DNA of 11,664 nt from Acidobacteriota bacterium (GTDB taxonomy: Bacteria > Acidobacteriota > Terriglobia > Terriglobales > Acidobacteriaceae): contig JAKART010000029.1 in the NCBI GenBank assembly GCA_021819255.1, positions 1-11,664 on the forward strand, given 5' to 3'. The notes beneath the pieces were generated by a model. It saw only the letters and a program-made list of their open reading frames with translations, searched no databases and had not been told where the DNA came from. This document shows positions 1-7,727 of this stretch, one piece after another (the first letter of the stretch is position 1; each line of letters begins with the position of its first letter). Both the position numbers and the translations under genes were made by a program.

Positions 1-146
1 CAACACAATCTTCCAATGGGAGCGGCGAGTCGCTGTGGCATGGTTTCAAGATGCCGTCCGAAGAGTCCAATCTCGCCATCGCCAATTTGCATCTCTCGCC
101 CGGCATGAAACCGCTTAACCGGGGAGAGCCGGATTTCATCCTCTAG
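1..146 (+). CDS. 3' end of an unidentified protein-coding gene (partial)
   Basis: An open frame runs from the window edge (codons in register with position 3) to a TAG at 144-146, giving about 47 residues and ending in PDFIL. The tail is hydrophilic with no heme, metal or membrane motif, and I do not recognise the family. The codons are GC-rich like the neighbouring genes, and the frame stops directly before a tandem repeat, which is consistent with a real gene end. It converges on the rhamnosidase, whose stop is about 130 bases away. The upstream part is outside the window, so function cannot be judged, and it could be a chance open frame. Confidence 0.45.
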   Translation, partial: TQSSNGSGESLWHGFKMPSEESNLAIANLHLSPGMKPLNRGEPDFIL

Positions 147-195
147 GCGCCACTCGAAGGCGCCACTCGAAGGCGCCACTCGAAGGCGCCACTCG
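147..195. repeat. 13-bp tandem repeat, about 3.8 copies
   Basis: The unit GCGCCACTCGAAG repeats at 147-159, 160-172 and 173-185, with a partial fourth copy at 186-195. The copies are identical. Each junction makes the palindrome GGCGCC. The array begins at the first base after the upstream stop codon and lies between two convergent genes. It may be slippage-generated or fold into small hairpins; no T-run follows, so it is not a classical terminator. Confidence 0.9.
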
Positions 196-273
196 GCTCC
201 GCACGCATCGCCATGGGCGGCCTGCGCCCGTATCCGCCTGGCCATGGGGACTGACCCTGCTGCCGGGTGGCCG

Positions 274-3027
274 CTACTGGGCCGGCACGATGGAGAAGTG
301 ATACTCTCCCGATCCAACGTCGAGCTCGACCCTGTCCGAATGGCTTCCCAGTAGCGTAACGCCGGCAGCTTCCGTCACCGGATGCCCGCTTTCCAGCAGG
401 GTTGAGCCGGCAGCCTTGGGCAGCCTCACCACGGCGCGGGCGTTGGCTGGAATGCTTACATCCAGCCGCGTCTGCCCCGGCAGATGCTTCCAGGCCACGC
501 CGATTGCGCCTTTGACGGACTGGTAGACCATCTGAGCCGAGTTGATCCGCTGGAGCATCGCCGGGTCAATGACGATCTGCTCCGGAGCCAGCCGGGAGAA
601 GTTCAGACCCAAGCCCATCATGCCGGCATAGAACCACTCCTCGGCGTCTCCCAGCATCAGGTGATCCTGCGAGCTGCCGTGGCGCGCGTTCCAGGCCTCT
701 GTCAGCGCCGTTGCGCCCTGCGCCAGTTGATAGCCGTAGCTGGGGCTGTCGGTGCGCAGCAGCATGTCCAGCATGACGTTGGATGCGCCGTTGTCCATCA
801 GCGCGTCCACAACGTAATGGAAGCCGATGTCACCTGCCGTAACGTGGTTCCCGTGGGCGCGGATGTCCGCCACCAGGCTGGCCAGTACCGCTGGGCGATC
901 GGCGGCAGGCGTCAGGCCAACCACCAGCGGCATGGCATCGGCGGTCTGGCTGCCCTTCTCGTATTCATGAGTCCGCGGATGATAGAAGCGTTGCTGAAAA
1001 GCCGTGGCCACAGCCTCGCGCAAGGGCTTAAGCCGCGCCTCTTCCCCGCTGTACCCGAGCTGATGCGCAGCCGCCGCGAGCGTCACGACGTCCTGATAGT
1101 AGATCGCTGTTCCCGTCAGCGCCCGTGAGGTAAGCTGCGGCAGCCCGGGGCCACGGGGACCAATGTCATACCAGTCACCCAGGCCGAAATCGACGATGTG
1201 GTTCTGGCTGCGGCTGGTGAGATAGTCCACGTAGCGGCGCATCACCGGATACTGGGCGCGCAGGGTATCCAGATCGCCGTAACGCTGATAGGCGATCCAG
1301 GGATCGAGCACCGCCGCGCTGCCCCACTCTGGAGAGTCATTGAACGCATTGTCCAGTCCGGAGGGAAAGACAACGTACTCCGGGGCGATCGTGGGCACGC
1401 CGCCGTCCGGCTTCTGTTCGTCGGCGATGTCGTCCTCAATTTTGGCATAGAGGCTCTGGAGATCAAAGTCGTCGTTCAGCGCCGAACCCATCAGGTGCGT
1501 CTGCTCCAGCCAGCCCAGCTTCTCGCGATGTGGGCAATCGGTAAGGATGCTCACCATGTTGTTCTCTTCCGCGGACAGAATCAGATGGTGAATCCGGTTG
1601 AGCAGCGTATTGGAGGACACAAACTCTCCGCTGGGAGGGGCCGAGGAGTGTACCGCATCTCCGGTCAGTGACAGCAGTCGCGCCCTGCCGCTCATCTCCA
1701 CCTGCACGTAGCGGAAGCCATAATAGGAAAACCGCGGATGCCAACGCTCGACGCCATGTCCGCGCAGCGTATAGCTGAACCACTGCGCCCGGCCGGGACC
1801 GGCGTTCGCGCTCATTTGTGAAACGCTGCCATCGGTGTTCAAAAGCTCGCCGCAGATCAGCTTGATCTCCGCTCCGGCACGGCCACGAACCATCACCACC
1901 GGCCATCCTGCAAAGTTCTGGCCCAGATCGAAGACCTCTGCGCCCGAGGCGAGCCGCCGGCGCGATATGGGGTGATAAACGCGCTCGACCCGGATCGGAG
2001 GAATCTGCACCGGCTCGAGCCGGCCGCCAGGGCCGGGCACGACCACGGCGGGGCGCCATCGATGCGCTGCGATGGGACCAGGCCGATCCCAGTTCCTCGG
2101 CTCCCGATGCGCATCATCGTCCTCTCCAGCGTAAGTGGAAGAGTACAGGATGGGACCGGAAGTGGTCTGCCACTTCGGACCGGTGAGGATGATCTGCTCG
2201 CTTCCGTCGCGAAAGCGCAGATGCAGTTCGGCGCTGAGCTGCGGAGGTCCAAAAGAGCCGACGAATTTACTGTACCTTCCCTTGGTGCGGGCGACATTGA
2301 ACATGCCGTTGCCCAGCAGAACGCCGATCGTGTTCGCGCCTTGGTTCAGCATCGAGGTCACATCGTAGGTATCGTAGAGGATGCTCTTGCGATAGTCCGT
2401 CCAGGCAGGCGTCAGATCGCGGCGGCCTACCCTGGTTCCGTTCAGGCGCAGTTCATATTGGCCCAGACCCGCTATATAGACGACCGCGCGCGCGAGCGGC
2501 TTTTGCACGGTAAAGCCGGAGCGGAAGACCGGCATGGGAACCGTAACGCCTTCGGCTCTGCCCGCGGCGCCGGTAGCGGCGGCAATCCACGGCGCGCGCC
2601 ACGGCGACGGAGCGGTGGTGAACTTCGCCACCGCGCTCCATCCGCTGGGCTTGCCGTTCTCATCCCACGCCTCCACCCGCCAGTACACCTGCTGCTCGGG
2701 CGCCAGCGGCCGGCCCTGATAGGCCACATCCGCACTTTGGTTGGAAAGAATCTGCCCGCTATCCCAGAGGTCCGCGCGTCCGCTCACCAACCGGGCCGGG
2801 GAGGAAGCCGCCTGGATGCGGTAGCCGCTCTGCCCCACTCCCCGCGCCTGCGCTTGAAGAGCCGCCAACTTCCAGCTCAGATGCGGATGCGCCGCAGAGA
2901 TCGCAAGCGGCTCGTGCTGCAGTTCGCAGACCAGTTGTTGCGGAGGCCGCAGCGACGACGCGGCGCATGCGGGCAGGCACAAAGCCGGCAAAAGAGCCAA
3001 TAGCCCGAGAGACCCTCTGCCGCGCAT
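274..3027 (-). CDS. Exported alpha-L-rhamnosidase, GH78
   Basis: Predicted to release terminal alpha-L-rhamnose from polysaccharides or glycosides outside the cytoplasm. The 917-residue length is normal for GH78. In order: signal sequence (1-23, with an LPAC lipobox-like site at 18-21), an N-terminal Ig-like sandwich (about 25-140), the rhamnosidase N and concanavalin-like modules (about 165-440), the (alpha/alpha)6 catalytic barrel (about 450-800) and a C-terminal sandwich. The catalytic signature DCPHREKLGWLEQ is at 497-509, with E502 the likely general acid; a second conserved glutamate, E777 in LTEAW, is the likely base. I chose the ATG at 3027 because it starts the signal peptide and has AAGGG seven bases upstream. 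An ATG at 3114 would overlap the upstream stop as ATGA but adds 29 residues ahead of the signal. The enzyme looks intact. Family is certain, substrate is not. Confidence 0.93.
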   Translation of the reverse strand: MRGRGSLGLLALLPALCLPACAASSLRPPQQLVCELQHEPLAISAAHPHLSWKLAALQAQARGVGQSGYRIQAASSPARLVSGRADLWDSGQILSNQSADVAYQGRPLAPEQQVYWRVEAWDENGKPSGWSAVAKFTTAPSPWRAPWIAAATGAAGRAEGVTVPMPVFRSGFTVQKPLARAVVYIAGLGQYELRLNGTRVGRRDLTPAWTDYRKSILYDTYDVTSMLNQGANTIGVLLGNGMFNVARTKGRYSKFVGSFGPPQLSAELHLRFRDGSEQIILTGPKWQTTSGPILYSSTYAGEDDDAHREPRNWDRPGPIAAHRWRPAVVVPGPGGRLEPVQIPPIRVERVYHPISRRRLASGAEVFDLGQNFAGWPVVMVRGRAGAEIKLICGELLNTDGSVSQMSANAGPGRAQWFSYTLRGHGVERWHPRFSYYGFRYVQVEMSGRARLLSLTGDAVHSSAPPSGEFVSSNTLLNRIHHLILSAEENNMVSILTDCPHREKLGWLEQTHLMGSALNDDFDLQSLYAKIEDDIADEQKPDGGVPTIAPEYVVFPSGLDNAFNDSPEWGSAAVLDPWIAYQRYGDLDTLRAQYPVMRRYVDYLTSRSQNHIVDFGLGDWYDIGPRGPGLPQLTSRALTGTAIYYQDVVTLAAAAHQLGYSGEEARLKPLREAVATAFQQRFYHPRTHEYEKGSQTADAMPLVVGLTPAADRPAVLASLVADIRAHGNHVTAGDIGFHYVVDALMDNGASNVMLDMLLRTDSPSYGYQLAQGATALTEAWNARHGSSQDHLMLGDAEEWFYAGMMGLGLNFSRLAPEQIVIDPAMLQRINSAQMVYQSVKGAIGVAWKHLPGQTRLDVSIPANARAVVRLPKAAGSTLLESGHPVTEAAGVTLLGSHSDRVELDVGSGEYHFSIVPAQ
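2134..2454 (-). repeat. Rhamnosidase segment duplicated at 3729-4049 (intact copy)
   Basis: Residues 192-298 of the rhamnosidase (from ELRLNG to ILYSST) have an ungapped paralogous copy 1.6 kb away in the same orientation. By hand count about 73 of 107 residues are identical, so this is an old paralogy and not a recent duplication. The segment covers part of the rhamnosidase N-terminal sandwich domain. Confidence 0.85.
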
Positions 3028-3110
3028 CTTCAGGCCCTTGGGCTGGAGCCGTGATCCGCAGCCGAAGAGCGTTTGCAGACAGAATGGCTGGCGCCACCTG
3101 GACAGGTGGC

Positions 3111-4121
3111 TCATCCCAGCACCATGCCGGCCGGGCCGGTGGGAGGAAGCTCTGCCGGACGATGGCGACGGTAAATCTCCCAGCCCGGATAGCGGCTCAA
3201 CGCCTCCGCCACGGAGGCCACGCAATGACTGCGATTCATGGCGGCATGGTGCTCGAAGCCATTCAAGCAGATGATGTGCATCAGGCGCGGCAGATCCGGC
3301 ACCTTGACCACAGCCCGCAAGCCGAAGGTCTCCAGCGGATCAGTTGGGAATTCTCCCTCGCCAACGTAGGCCAAGATCTTGCCGGCGCGATCGTTGGTAC
3401 TCACGCCGCCAAAGGTCATGGTACCTGTATCGGTCGGGCTGTCGAGCGTTCCAAAGGTGTTCTCTTCGCCCAGCGTGGCGCCCAGAATCGGCGATGTGGT
3501 GATGCGGATGTCCGGCAAAAACTCCTTGGCCCAGTCTCCGCGGTGGAAGAAGACGCTCTTGTCCGGATCGCCACCGTGGTTGTTCTTCCAGTCCACCAGC
3601 CTGCTGGGCCTGCCGCCGGCCGATTGAGGAGCGTGCATGCCAACCTCGCCGGCGGCTTCCACCTCGTGGGCCGAGGGCGGAAGTCGTTCGCTCATCGCGG
3701 ACAAGACCGTGCATACGTTCACGCCGCAGGTGGAGGAGTCCAGGATAGGGCGGGAGGCTGTCTGCCGTTGCGGTCCGGTCAGAATGGTCCGCCGGGTGCC
3801 GTCGTGAAAGTGACGATCCAGCTCGGCGGCGGGCCGCGGAGACACGAAAGAGCCAGAAAACTTGCTGTACCTTCCCTTGCTGCGGACGAGGTTAAACATC
3901 CCGTTGCCCGGCAGAACGCCCATCGTGTTCGCACCCCTGTTCAGCATGGAAGTCACGCCGTAGATGTCGTACAGAATGCTCTTGCGGTCACCCGTCCAGG
4001 CTGGCGTCAGCTCCCGCTGGCCCACTTTGGCGCCGTTCAGGCGCAGCATAGGCTGCACTCCGCTTCCCCCGCAGATCTCCATGGTAGTGAAGAAACATGA
4101 AGATGTGAATTGAATCCGCAA
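3111..4121 (-). pseudogene. Composite relic: GH78 rhamnosidase fragment fused in frame to C-terminal part of an L-fucose-isomerase-family protein
   Basis: A frame of 336 codons, open from a TTG at 4121, joins two unrelated families. Residues 25-131 match the middle of a GH78 rhamnosidase without gaps. From about residue 132 (after SST) to 320 the sequence is the C-terminal part of the L-fucose/L-arabinose isomerase family, seen in LVDWKNN, YVGEGEF, GFEHH and MNRSHC. Candidate metal ligands E153, D177 and H291 or H292 survive; the 24-residue gap between the first two matches E. coli FucI (E337, D361) as I recall it. The isomerase N-terminal half and the whole rhamnosidase catalytic barrel are missing, so neither activity is expected. 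It probably arose by a deletion between two adjacent sugar-utilisation genes. No Shine-Dalgarno supports the TTG start. The open frame is unusual for a relic, so a short expressed protein cannot be excluded. Confidence 0.85.
3729..4049 (-). repeat. Second, truncated copy of the rhamnosidase N-terminal segment
   Basis: Partner of 2134-2454. It keeps the landmarks LTPAW, KSILYD, VTSML, GNGMFN and KGRYSKF but has non-conservative changes towards its 3' end, as expected if selection has been relaxed. Similarity stops abruptly at both ends. Confidence 0.85.
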
Positions 4122-4240
4122 GAACGTCTTAATGGCAGTAGTTCCTGCTGGGGCCTTCTCGGCAAAGGTGGTGTACTCTGAGGCGCTGCCCCCCCAGCGC
4201 CGTGCGCCGCAGCAGCTCGAGACGGATGTTGCCGAATCGG
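4060..4240 (-). pseudogene. Possible decayed carbohydrate-binding-like fragment, frame-shifted
   Basis: Upstream of the composite relic, two minus-strand frames read like pieces of one beta-sandwich domain: GNIRLELL in one frame, then FAEKAPAGTTAIKTFLRIQF in another. The switch falls at a run of seven identical bases (4189-4195), a typical slippage site. Such strings resemble the C-terminal jelly-roll of secreted carbohydrate-active proteins, but this is my impression of style and not a firm family match. It has no intact start and a stop lies just upstream in the first frame. Confidence 0.25.
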
Positions 4241-4552
4241 CGACATCGGTCGCATCACGCTGGATGTGTTTGATCGGAGCAACCGTCCTGATATTTCTTG
4301 TTCTGCTACCTTTCGTCAGCCGTCATCTGGGACACATGCGTTCACTTCGGATCATTCAAGACGAGACAATTCTCGTGTTGAACAGGAGACTTTGGAAGTG
4401 GGTAACCGATCTGACTGGACTGTCAAAACCTCAAAGCAACGGGATGGCCCCTGAAAGCTCTGGATTGCATGAGATCAGAGGAAATCACCGCAGTTGCCAT
4501 GGATCGTTACTCGACCGATAACCAGCCACGAAACACGTAAGGCTTGCTTGAT
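4122..4552. other. Gap of about 430 bases between the cytochrome and the composite relic
   Basis: Apart from the possible decayed fragment at 4060-4240 and the inverted repeat at 4355-4382, I see no gene here. A plus-strand frame at 4132-4521 contains a hydrophobic stretch but has no ribosome binding site and overlaps the decayed segment. The DNA from about 4260 to 4400 is less GC-rich than the flanking genes, as expected for non-coding sequence. Confidence 0.5.
4355..4382. promoter_or_regulatory. Inverted repeat, possible operator or weak hairpin
   Basis: TTCAAGACGAGA and TCTCGTGTTGAA form 12-base arms around CAAT with a single mismatch (11 of 12 pairs). There is no T-run, so it is a poor intrinsic terminator. 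It lies about 170 bases after the cytochrome stop and some 230 bases ahead of the composite relic in the direction of transcription, so it might have been the operator of the lost sugar operon. No regulator is assigned. Confidence 0.4.
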
Positions 4553-6193
4553 TTACCACGGAGAACTCTCCGGCCAATGGCTCAGTGCATCCTCCGCCCA
4601 TGCCGTAGATTTGTCCGTGTGACAGGATGTACAGGGATTGGGGATGTTGTACTTGTCCGTCATGGCCGGAGATATGAACCGGAAGGTATGGGCGTGAACG
4701 TAAGCGCCGGGAACGCCTTCGGATTCTATCCTGGGCATATGACAGGCAAGACAGCGGCTTCCGGAGCTTCCGGCTTTATGGTGGGTGTGCGCTTCCAGGG
4801 TGGCTTCGTGCGGTCCATTTGAAGAAGCAGGACCGTGACAGTCCAGGCAGAGCTGGTTTGCGGGTTTGATAAGCTGCGCGTAGTTTCCAGTTCCATGCAC
4901 ATCATGGCAATCGAAGCATGTGATGTTGTGCCGGTACATGACGCTCTGTACAAAATCGTTCCCCTGCATGCGGTTTTTATGTGCCGTGCAGTCTGGGAAA
5001 TAATAGAAGTCCGTTTGCCCAAGCGTGCAGTTTTCCAGTCTCCAGAAGTCCTGTAGCCTGAGGCCAACGTGATACCCAGCAGGCCAGTCGTAATACTTCC
5101 CCTGGATCGGATTCGTCAACGGACGTCCTTGCGAGTGGCACTGGATGCAGGTATCGTTCGCCGTCACCGAATCCATCTGCGCCGGATTCAGGATATTGCT
5201 CCGTGTGGGGTGTCCCACATGCTCGCTGCCGGGGCCGTGGCAACGCTCGCAGCCGACGTTCCACTCCGCAACCTGTTTGGTGTGGATGTCGTAATCGACG
5301 GAATGACAACCGTCGCACGTCGGACCCGTGGGCCGCTGCATATTGTTCGGTGGATAGAGGTGTGCCCACCAGTCGGCCCCCTGTGACGGGATAACGTATT
5401 TAAGCCATTGGCGATTCCCGATGTCCCACTGCGCGGGCAAGGGGTAATAATCGTCACCAACTTTGGTAAAGTACCGCTGCTTCCAGATGCGGCCATAGAC
5501 GAAAGCAACCTGCTCTTTGGTGAACGGGGCCACGTGGTTCGTGGCAAGATCGGGGAAGATGGCATCGGGATGCTCGCGCGGATCGCTTACCACGTTGGCC
5601 ATCGGTGTCTTCTTCCAACGCTTGTAGATATCGGCATGGCACCGCGCGCAGGCTTCGGAGCCAACGTAGTGAGCCGAAGCGATAGCGGAGGTTTGTTGTT
5701 GCAACTCCGTCTTTGAAAGCGGGCGGAGGTTGCGCACGAAGAGGGTGAGCTCCCATGTCTCCAGAGCAGAGACGCTGTGCGGACCGCCGAAGGCGGGCAT
5801 ACCGCTGAGCTGAATCCCATTCTCGATGATGTAATGAATCTCCCCATCCGTCATGTTTTGTGTCGCGGAAGCCCGCAGATCCGGGACGCGCGGATACTCG
5901 TGCAGCCCGATCTGCGTCTTGCCGCCGCCGTCGATGCCATGGCAGACTGCGCATCGCTTGAAGAACTCCTGACGCCCCTGTTCCAGGGCCTGGGAGTCGC
6001 CGGCTAAAGGGTCCTTTCTGCGTCGCTCCTGCCGGGGTATGGCAAGATTCCGCAAACCATCGGCCACGACGGTCTCGAGGGCCGATGGCGTGGATGTAGC
6101 GCGAAAGCCGCGCCGCAGAAGAAGCGTCAGGCAAAGAATTCCAAGCGCGATGAACCCGAGGATCGCTACGAGAATCGGCTTCCACGATCGCAT
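4553..6193 (-). CDS. Membrane-anchored nine-heme cytochrome c (monoheme domain plus cytochrome c554-like multiheme domain)
   Basis: Predicted extracytoplasmic electron-transfer protein of 546 residues. An uncleaved N-terminal anchor (about residues 7-26) is followed by a class I cytochrome c domain (about 65-158) with C81AVCH85 and a GMPAF loop whose M132 is the likely axial ligand. The rest is a multiheme domain of the cytochrome c554/doubled-CXXCH type with eight more sites starting at 182, 293, 315, 349, 426, 449, 481 and 521. The end (NPCTSCHTDKSTAWAE) looks natural. Extra histidines such as those at 466-472 could be distal ligands. The ATG at 6193 follows the propeller stop by 28 bases, and a GGAGG sits about 15 bases upstream of it, rather far for optimal initiation. 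The two genes form one operon. The electron donor and acceptor are unknown; I see no nitrite-reductase CXXCK site. Confidence 0.92.
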   Translation of the reverse strand: MRSWKPILVAILGFIALGILCLTLLLRRGFRATSTPSALETVVADGLRNLAIPRQERRRKDPLAGDSQALEQGRQEFFKRCAVCHGIDGGGKTQIGLHEYPRVPDLRASATQNMTDGEIHYIIENGIQLSGMPAFGGPHSVSALETWELTLFVRNLRPLSKTELQQQTSAIASAHYVGSEACARCHADIYKRWKKTPMANVVSDPREHPDAIFPDLATNHVAPFTKEQVAFVYGRIWKQRYFTKVGDDYYPLPAQWDIGNRQWLKYVIPSQGADWWAHLYPPNNMQRPTGPTCDGCHSVDYDIHTKQVAEWNVGCERCHGPGSEHVGHPTRSNILNPAQMDSVTANDTCIQCHSQGRPLTNPIQGKYYDWPAGYHVGLRLQDFWRLENCTLGQTDFYYFPDCTAHKNRMQGNDFVQSVMYRHNITCFDCHDVHGTGNYAQLIKPANQLCLDCHGPASSNGPHEATLEAHTHHKAGSSGSRCLACHMPRIESEGVPGAYVHAHTFRFISPAMTDKYNIPNPCTSCHTDKSTAWAEDALSHWPESSPW

Positions 6194-6221
6194 CGCTGTT
6201 TTCCGGAGCCTCCGTAACAGT

Positions 6222-7241
6222 CTATTTTTGACCAGCGGGCCGCATGATCCTCAACACGGGATGTCCATTGATGTCTTGCAACGGAAAATAGACCAGATGC
6301 GTCTCCGGATCGACAGCCACCGTGTGCGCGTGAGGCATGTTGAAGGAATCGAGCCAGGTGAGCTTTTGACCGCCATATTGAAAGATGGTCACCGTTCCGG
6401 ATTCAGCGGAAACGTACAACCGCTTCAACCCCGGATCGAAGGCCAGCACGTCAGGATCGTCTCCCACCTCATACGCAGCCAGCACCTTCATCGTCTTCAA
6501 ATCGACCAGGGCAAGGGAGTGGTTTTCCTCGCCGGCAACAAAGGCGATGCGGTCCGCTCCATCGAGCGCAATGCCGTGTGGGTTTTGGATCCCCGGAAGC
6601 GGGTACCGCCCCAGGATTGTGTTGGTCACTGGGTCGATGACGACGAGTTGGTTTACGCCATGCACCGCCACGAGAATGTGCCCGGACGCGGAATCATAAA
6701 CGGTGTTTCCCGCGCCGGGGCCAATAGGGATCTTGGTGAGAAGGCTGTTGCGGGTTGCGTCGATGACCGCATCCACACCACCATGCTCATCGGAAACAAA
6801 CACTTTCCGTTGCCGGGGAGCGTAGGTGAGACCGTCAGGATAATCGATCGGTCCTGCCTTGCCCACGATCTTCAACGTCCGGGTATCGACCGCGATCACC
6901 TCGTGGTTGCCGGTAGCCGACGCGAACAAGCGATGAACCTCAGGAGCTACGAAGACACCATGTACCCGTGGGAAGCCGTCGAGGTTTGCGACGAGCTTCC
7001 GAGCACGAACGTCGAAGACAACGATCTGGTCCGCGTTCATGTGGGAGATATACAGTCGCTCGCTTGCAGAATCGAAACTCTGATAATCGAATCGTACTGC
7101 CGGGCCAGGCAGCGGTACGTCGGCAACGAAGACGAGTCCATTGCTAGGCACCTCGGCTGACTGCGCTAAGGTCAGACAGGCAAGACCAAATAGACTGACA
7201 GCGAAGAATCCAGCCAGGATGTATCTGTTACGAAGAGTCAT
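6222..7241 (-). CDS. Exported YVTN/YncE-type beta-propeller protein
   Basis: A 339-residue protein with a Sec signal (about 1-29: basic start, hydrophobic core, then LAQSA) and a body of repeated blades, each with a beta strand, a D-x-x-T/N turn and a glycine/proline-rich connection. Examples are VVFDVRARKLV, IAVDTRTLKIVG, VVIDPVTNTILG and ALVDLKTMKVLA, giving about six or seven blades. The family comprises periplasmic or surface scaffolds and ligand-binding proteins, usually without a known reaction. It is the first gene of the operon with the nine-heme cytochrome, so it may act as its partner or substrate-docking subunit; that is inference. The ATG at 7241 gives a proper signal peptide, with AAGGA about 15 bases upstream. 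No CXXCH or other cofactor motif is present. Confidence 0.88.
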   Translation of the reverse strand: MTLRNRYILAGFFAVSLFGLACLTLAQSAEVPSNGLVFVADVPLPGPAVRFDYQSFDSASERLYISHMNADQIVVFDVRARKLVANLDGFPRVHGVFVAPEVHRLFASATGNHEVIAVDTRTLKIVGKAGPIDYPDGLTYAPRQRKVFVSDEHGGVDAVIDATRNSLLTKIPIGPGAGNTVYDSASGHILVAVHGVNQLVVIDPVTNTILGRYPLPGIQNPHGIALDGADRIAFVAGEENHSLALVDLKTMKVLAAYEVGDDPDVLAFDPGLKRLYVSAESGTVTIFQYGGQKLTWLDSFNMPHAHTVAVDPETHLVYFPLQDINGHPVLRIMRPAGQK

Positions 7242-7275
7242 TGCCGTATGCTCGCTTCCTTTTCATCCTTCGCAG

Positions 7276-7318
7276 TGACCCCAAATTCCAGTGACGCTCT
7301 CCCAGAAATTTGGGTTCA
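7276..7318. promoter_or_regulatory. Inverted repeat between the merR relic and the propeller gene
   Basis: TGACCCCAAATT (7276-7287) pairs with AATTTGGGTTCA (7307-7318) at 11 of 12 positions around a 19-base loop. The right arm contains the stop codon of the merR relic, and the left arm lies about 35 bases upstream of the propeller start. A direct repeat CAGTGAC also occurs at 7274-7280 and 7289-7295. It could be an old terminator for merR (no T-run), an operator for the cytochrome operon, or part of a mobile-element end. Confidence 0.4.
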
Positions 7319-7725
7319 ACTCTTGGCCTCTTCCTGCACCAGCGATTGAATCATTGGGGAGGTGTCGCGCTGGGGCTTGCGCTCGCATCGCCGAACCCTC
7401 TGTTCCAAGGCGTCGTGGAGGGTCGCCAGAGCGTCGATCTGTTCCTTTACGACTTGCGGCTTTTCCAGCGCAAGATCATGCGTCATGCCTCACGTTTGCG
7501 GCCCGTCCAGCTTGAGCAGACCGTCGATGTCTTCAAGATTGAAACCGAGCGTCCCCGCCCGCCGGATGAGGCAGATTCGCCGGACGCCGCCGTTGGAGCA
7601 TTCCCGATAGCCTCACATTGGCCGTTCCGGCTCCGGTAAAAGACCGGAGCGATGATAAAATTGAATGGCCTCTCTGCCCACGCGCCCCGCTTCCGCCGAT
7701 TTTCAATCGCCAGTTAGGATTCCAT
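7316..7725 (-). pseudogene. merR: merR pseudogene (mercury-type MerR transcription regulator)
   Basis: Reading the minus strand through stops gives a clear MerR: a start region with LKIG, then GREAIQFYHRSGLLPEPERP, a recognisable wing with VRRICLIRRA, LGFNLEDIDGLLKLD, and a C-terminal helix with VVKEQIDAL ending at SPMIQSL. Compared with Tn501 MerR from memory, the region from LKLD onward aligns without gaps. Damage: TGA in place of a glycine in the wing; a second TGA exactly where mercury ligand Cys82 should be; a small deletion and shift in the helix-turn-helix; and Ser in place of Cys126, while the Cys117 equivalent remains. The start may be the ATG at 7725, with a TAA at codon 4, or the TTG at 7706. 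It is non-functional as written. It would have repressed and activated the divergent promoter at 7728-7758. Confidence 0.87.
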
Positions 7726-7727
7726 GC

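Noticed and set aside
1972..3003. 343-codon plus-strand frame
   Set aside because: Antisense shadow of the GH78 rhamnosidase; Arg/Ala/Pro-rich with no family features.
2967..4100. 377-codon plus-strand frame
   Set aside because: Antisense to the rhamnosidase start and the composite relic, whose minus-strand motifs are clear.
4132..4521. 129-codon plus-strand frame with a hydrophobic stretch that could be a membrane segment
   Set aside because: No ribosome binding site, no family resemblance, and it overlaps a decayed minus-strand segment; the hydrophobic run follows from local T-rich sequence.
6039..7160. 373-codon plus-strand frame
   Set aside because: Antisense to the beta-propeller gene, where the repeated blade pattern is on the minus strand.
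7316..7706. Selenocysteine in MerR: a TGA sits exactly at the mercury-ligand Cys82 position
   Set aside because: A second TGA replaces a glycine, the helix-turn-helix part is shifted, the Cys126 equivalent is Ser, and I see no obvious SECIS hairpin after the codon. Simple decay explains all of this.
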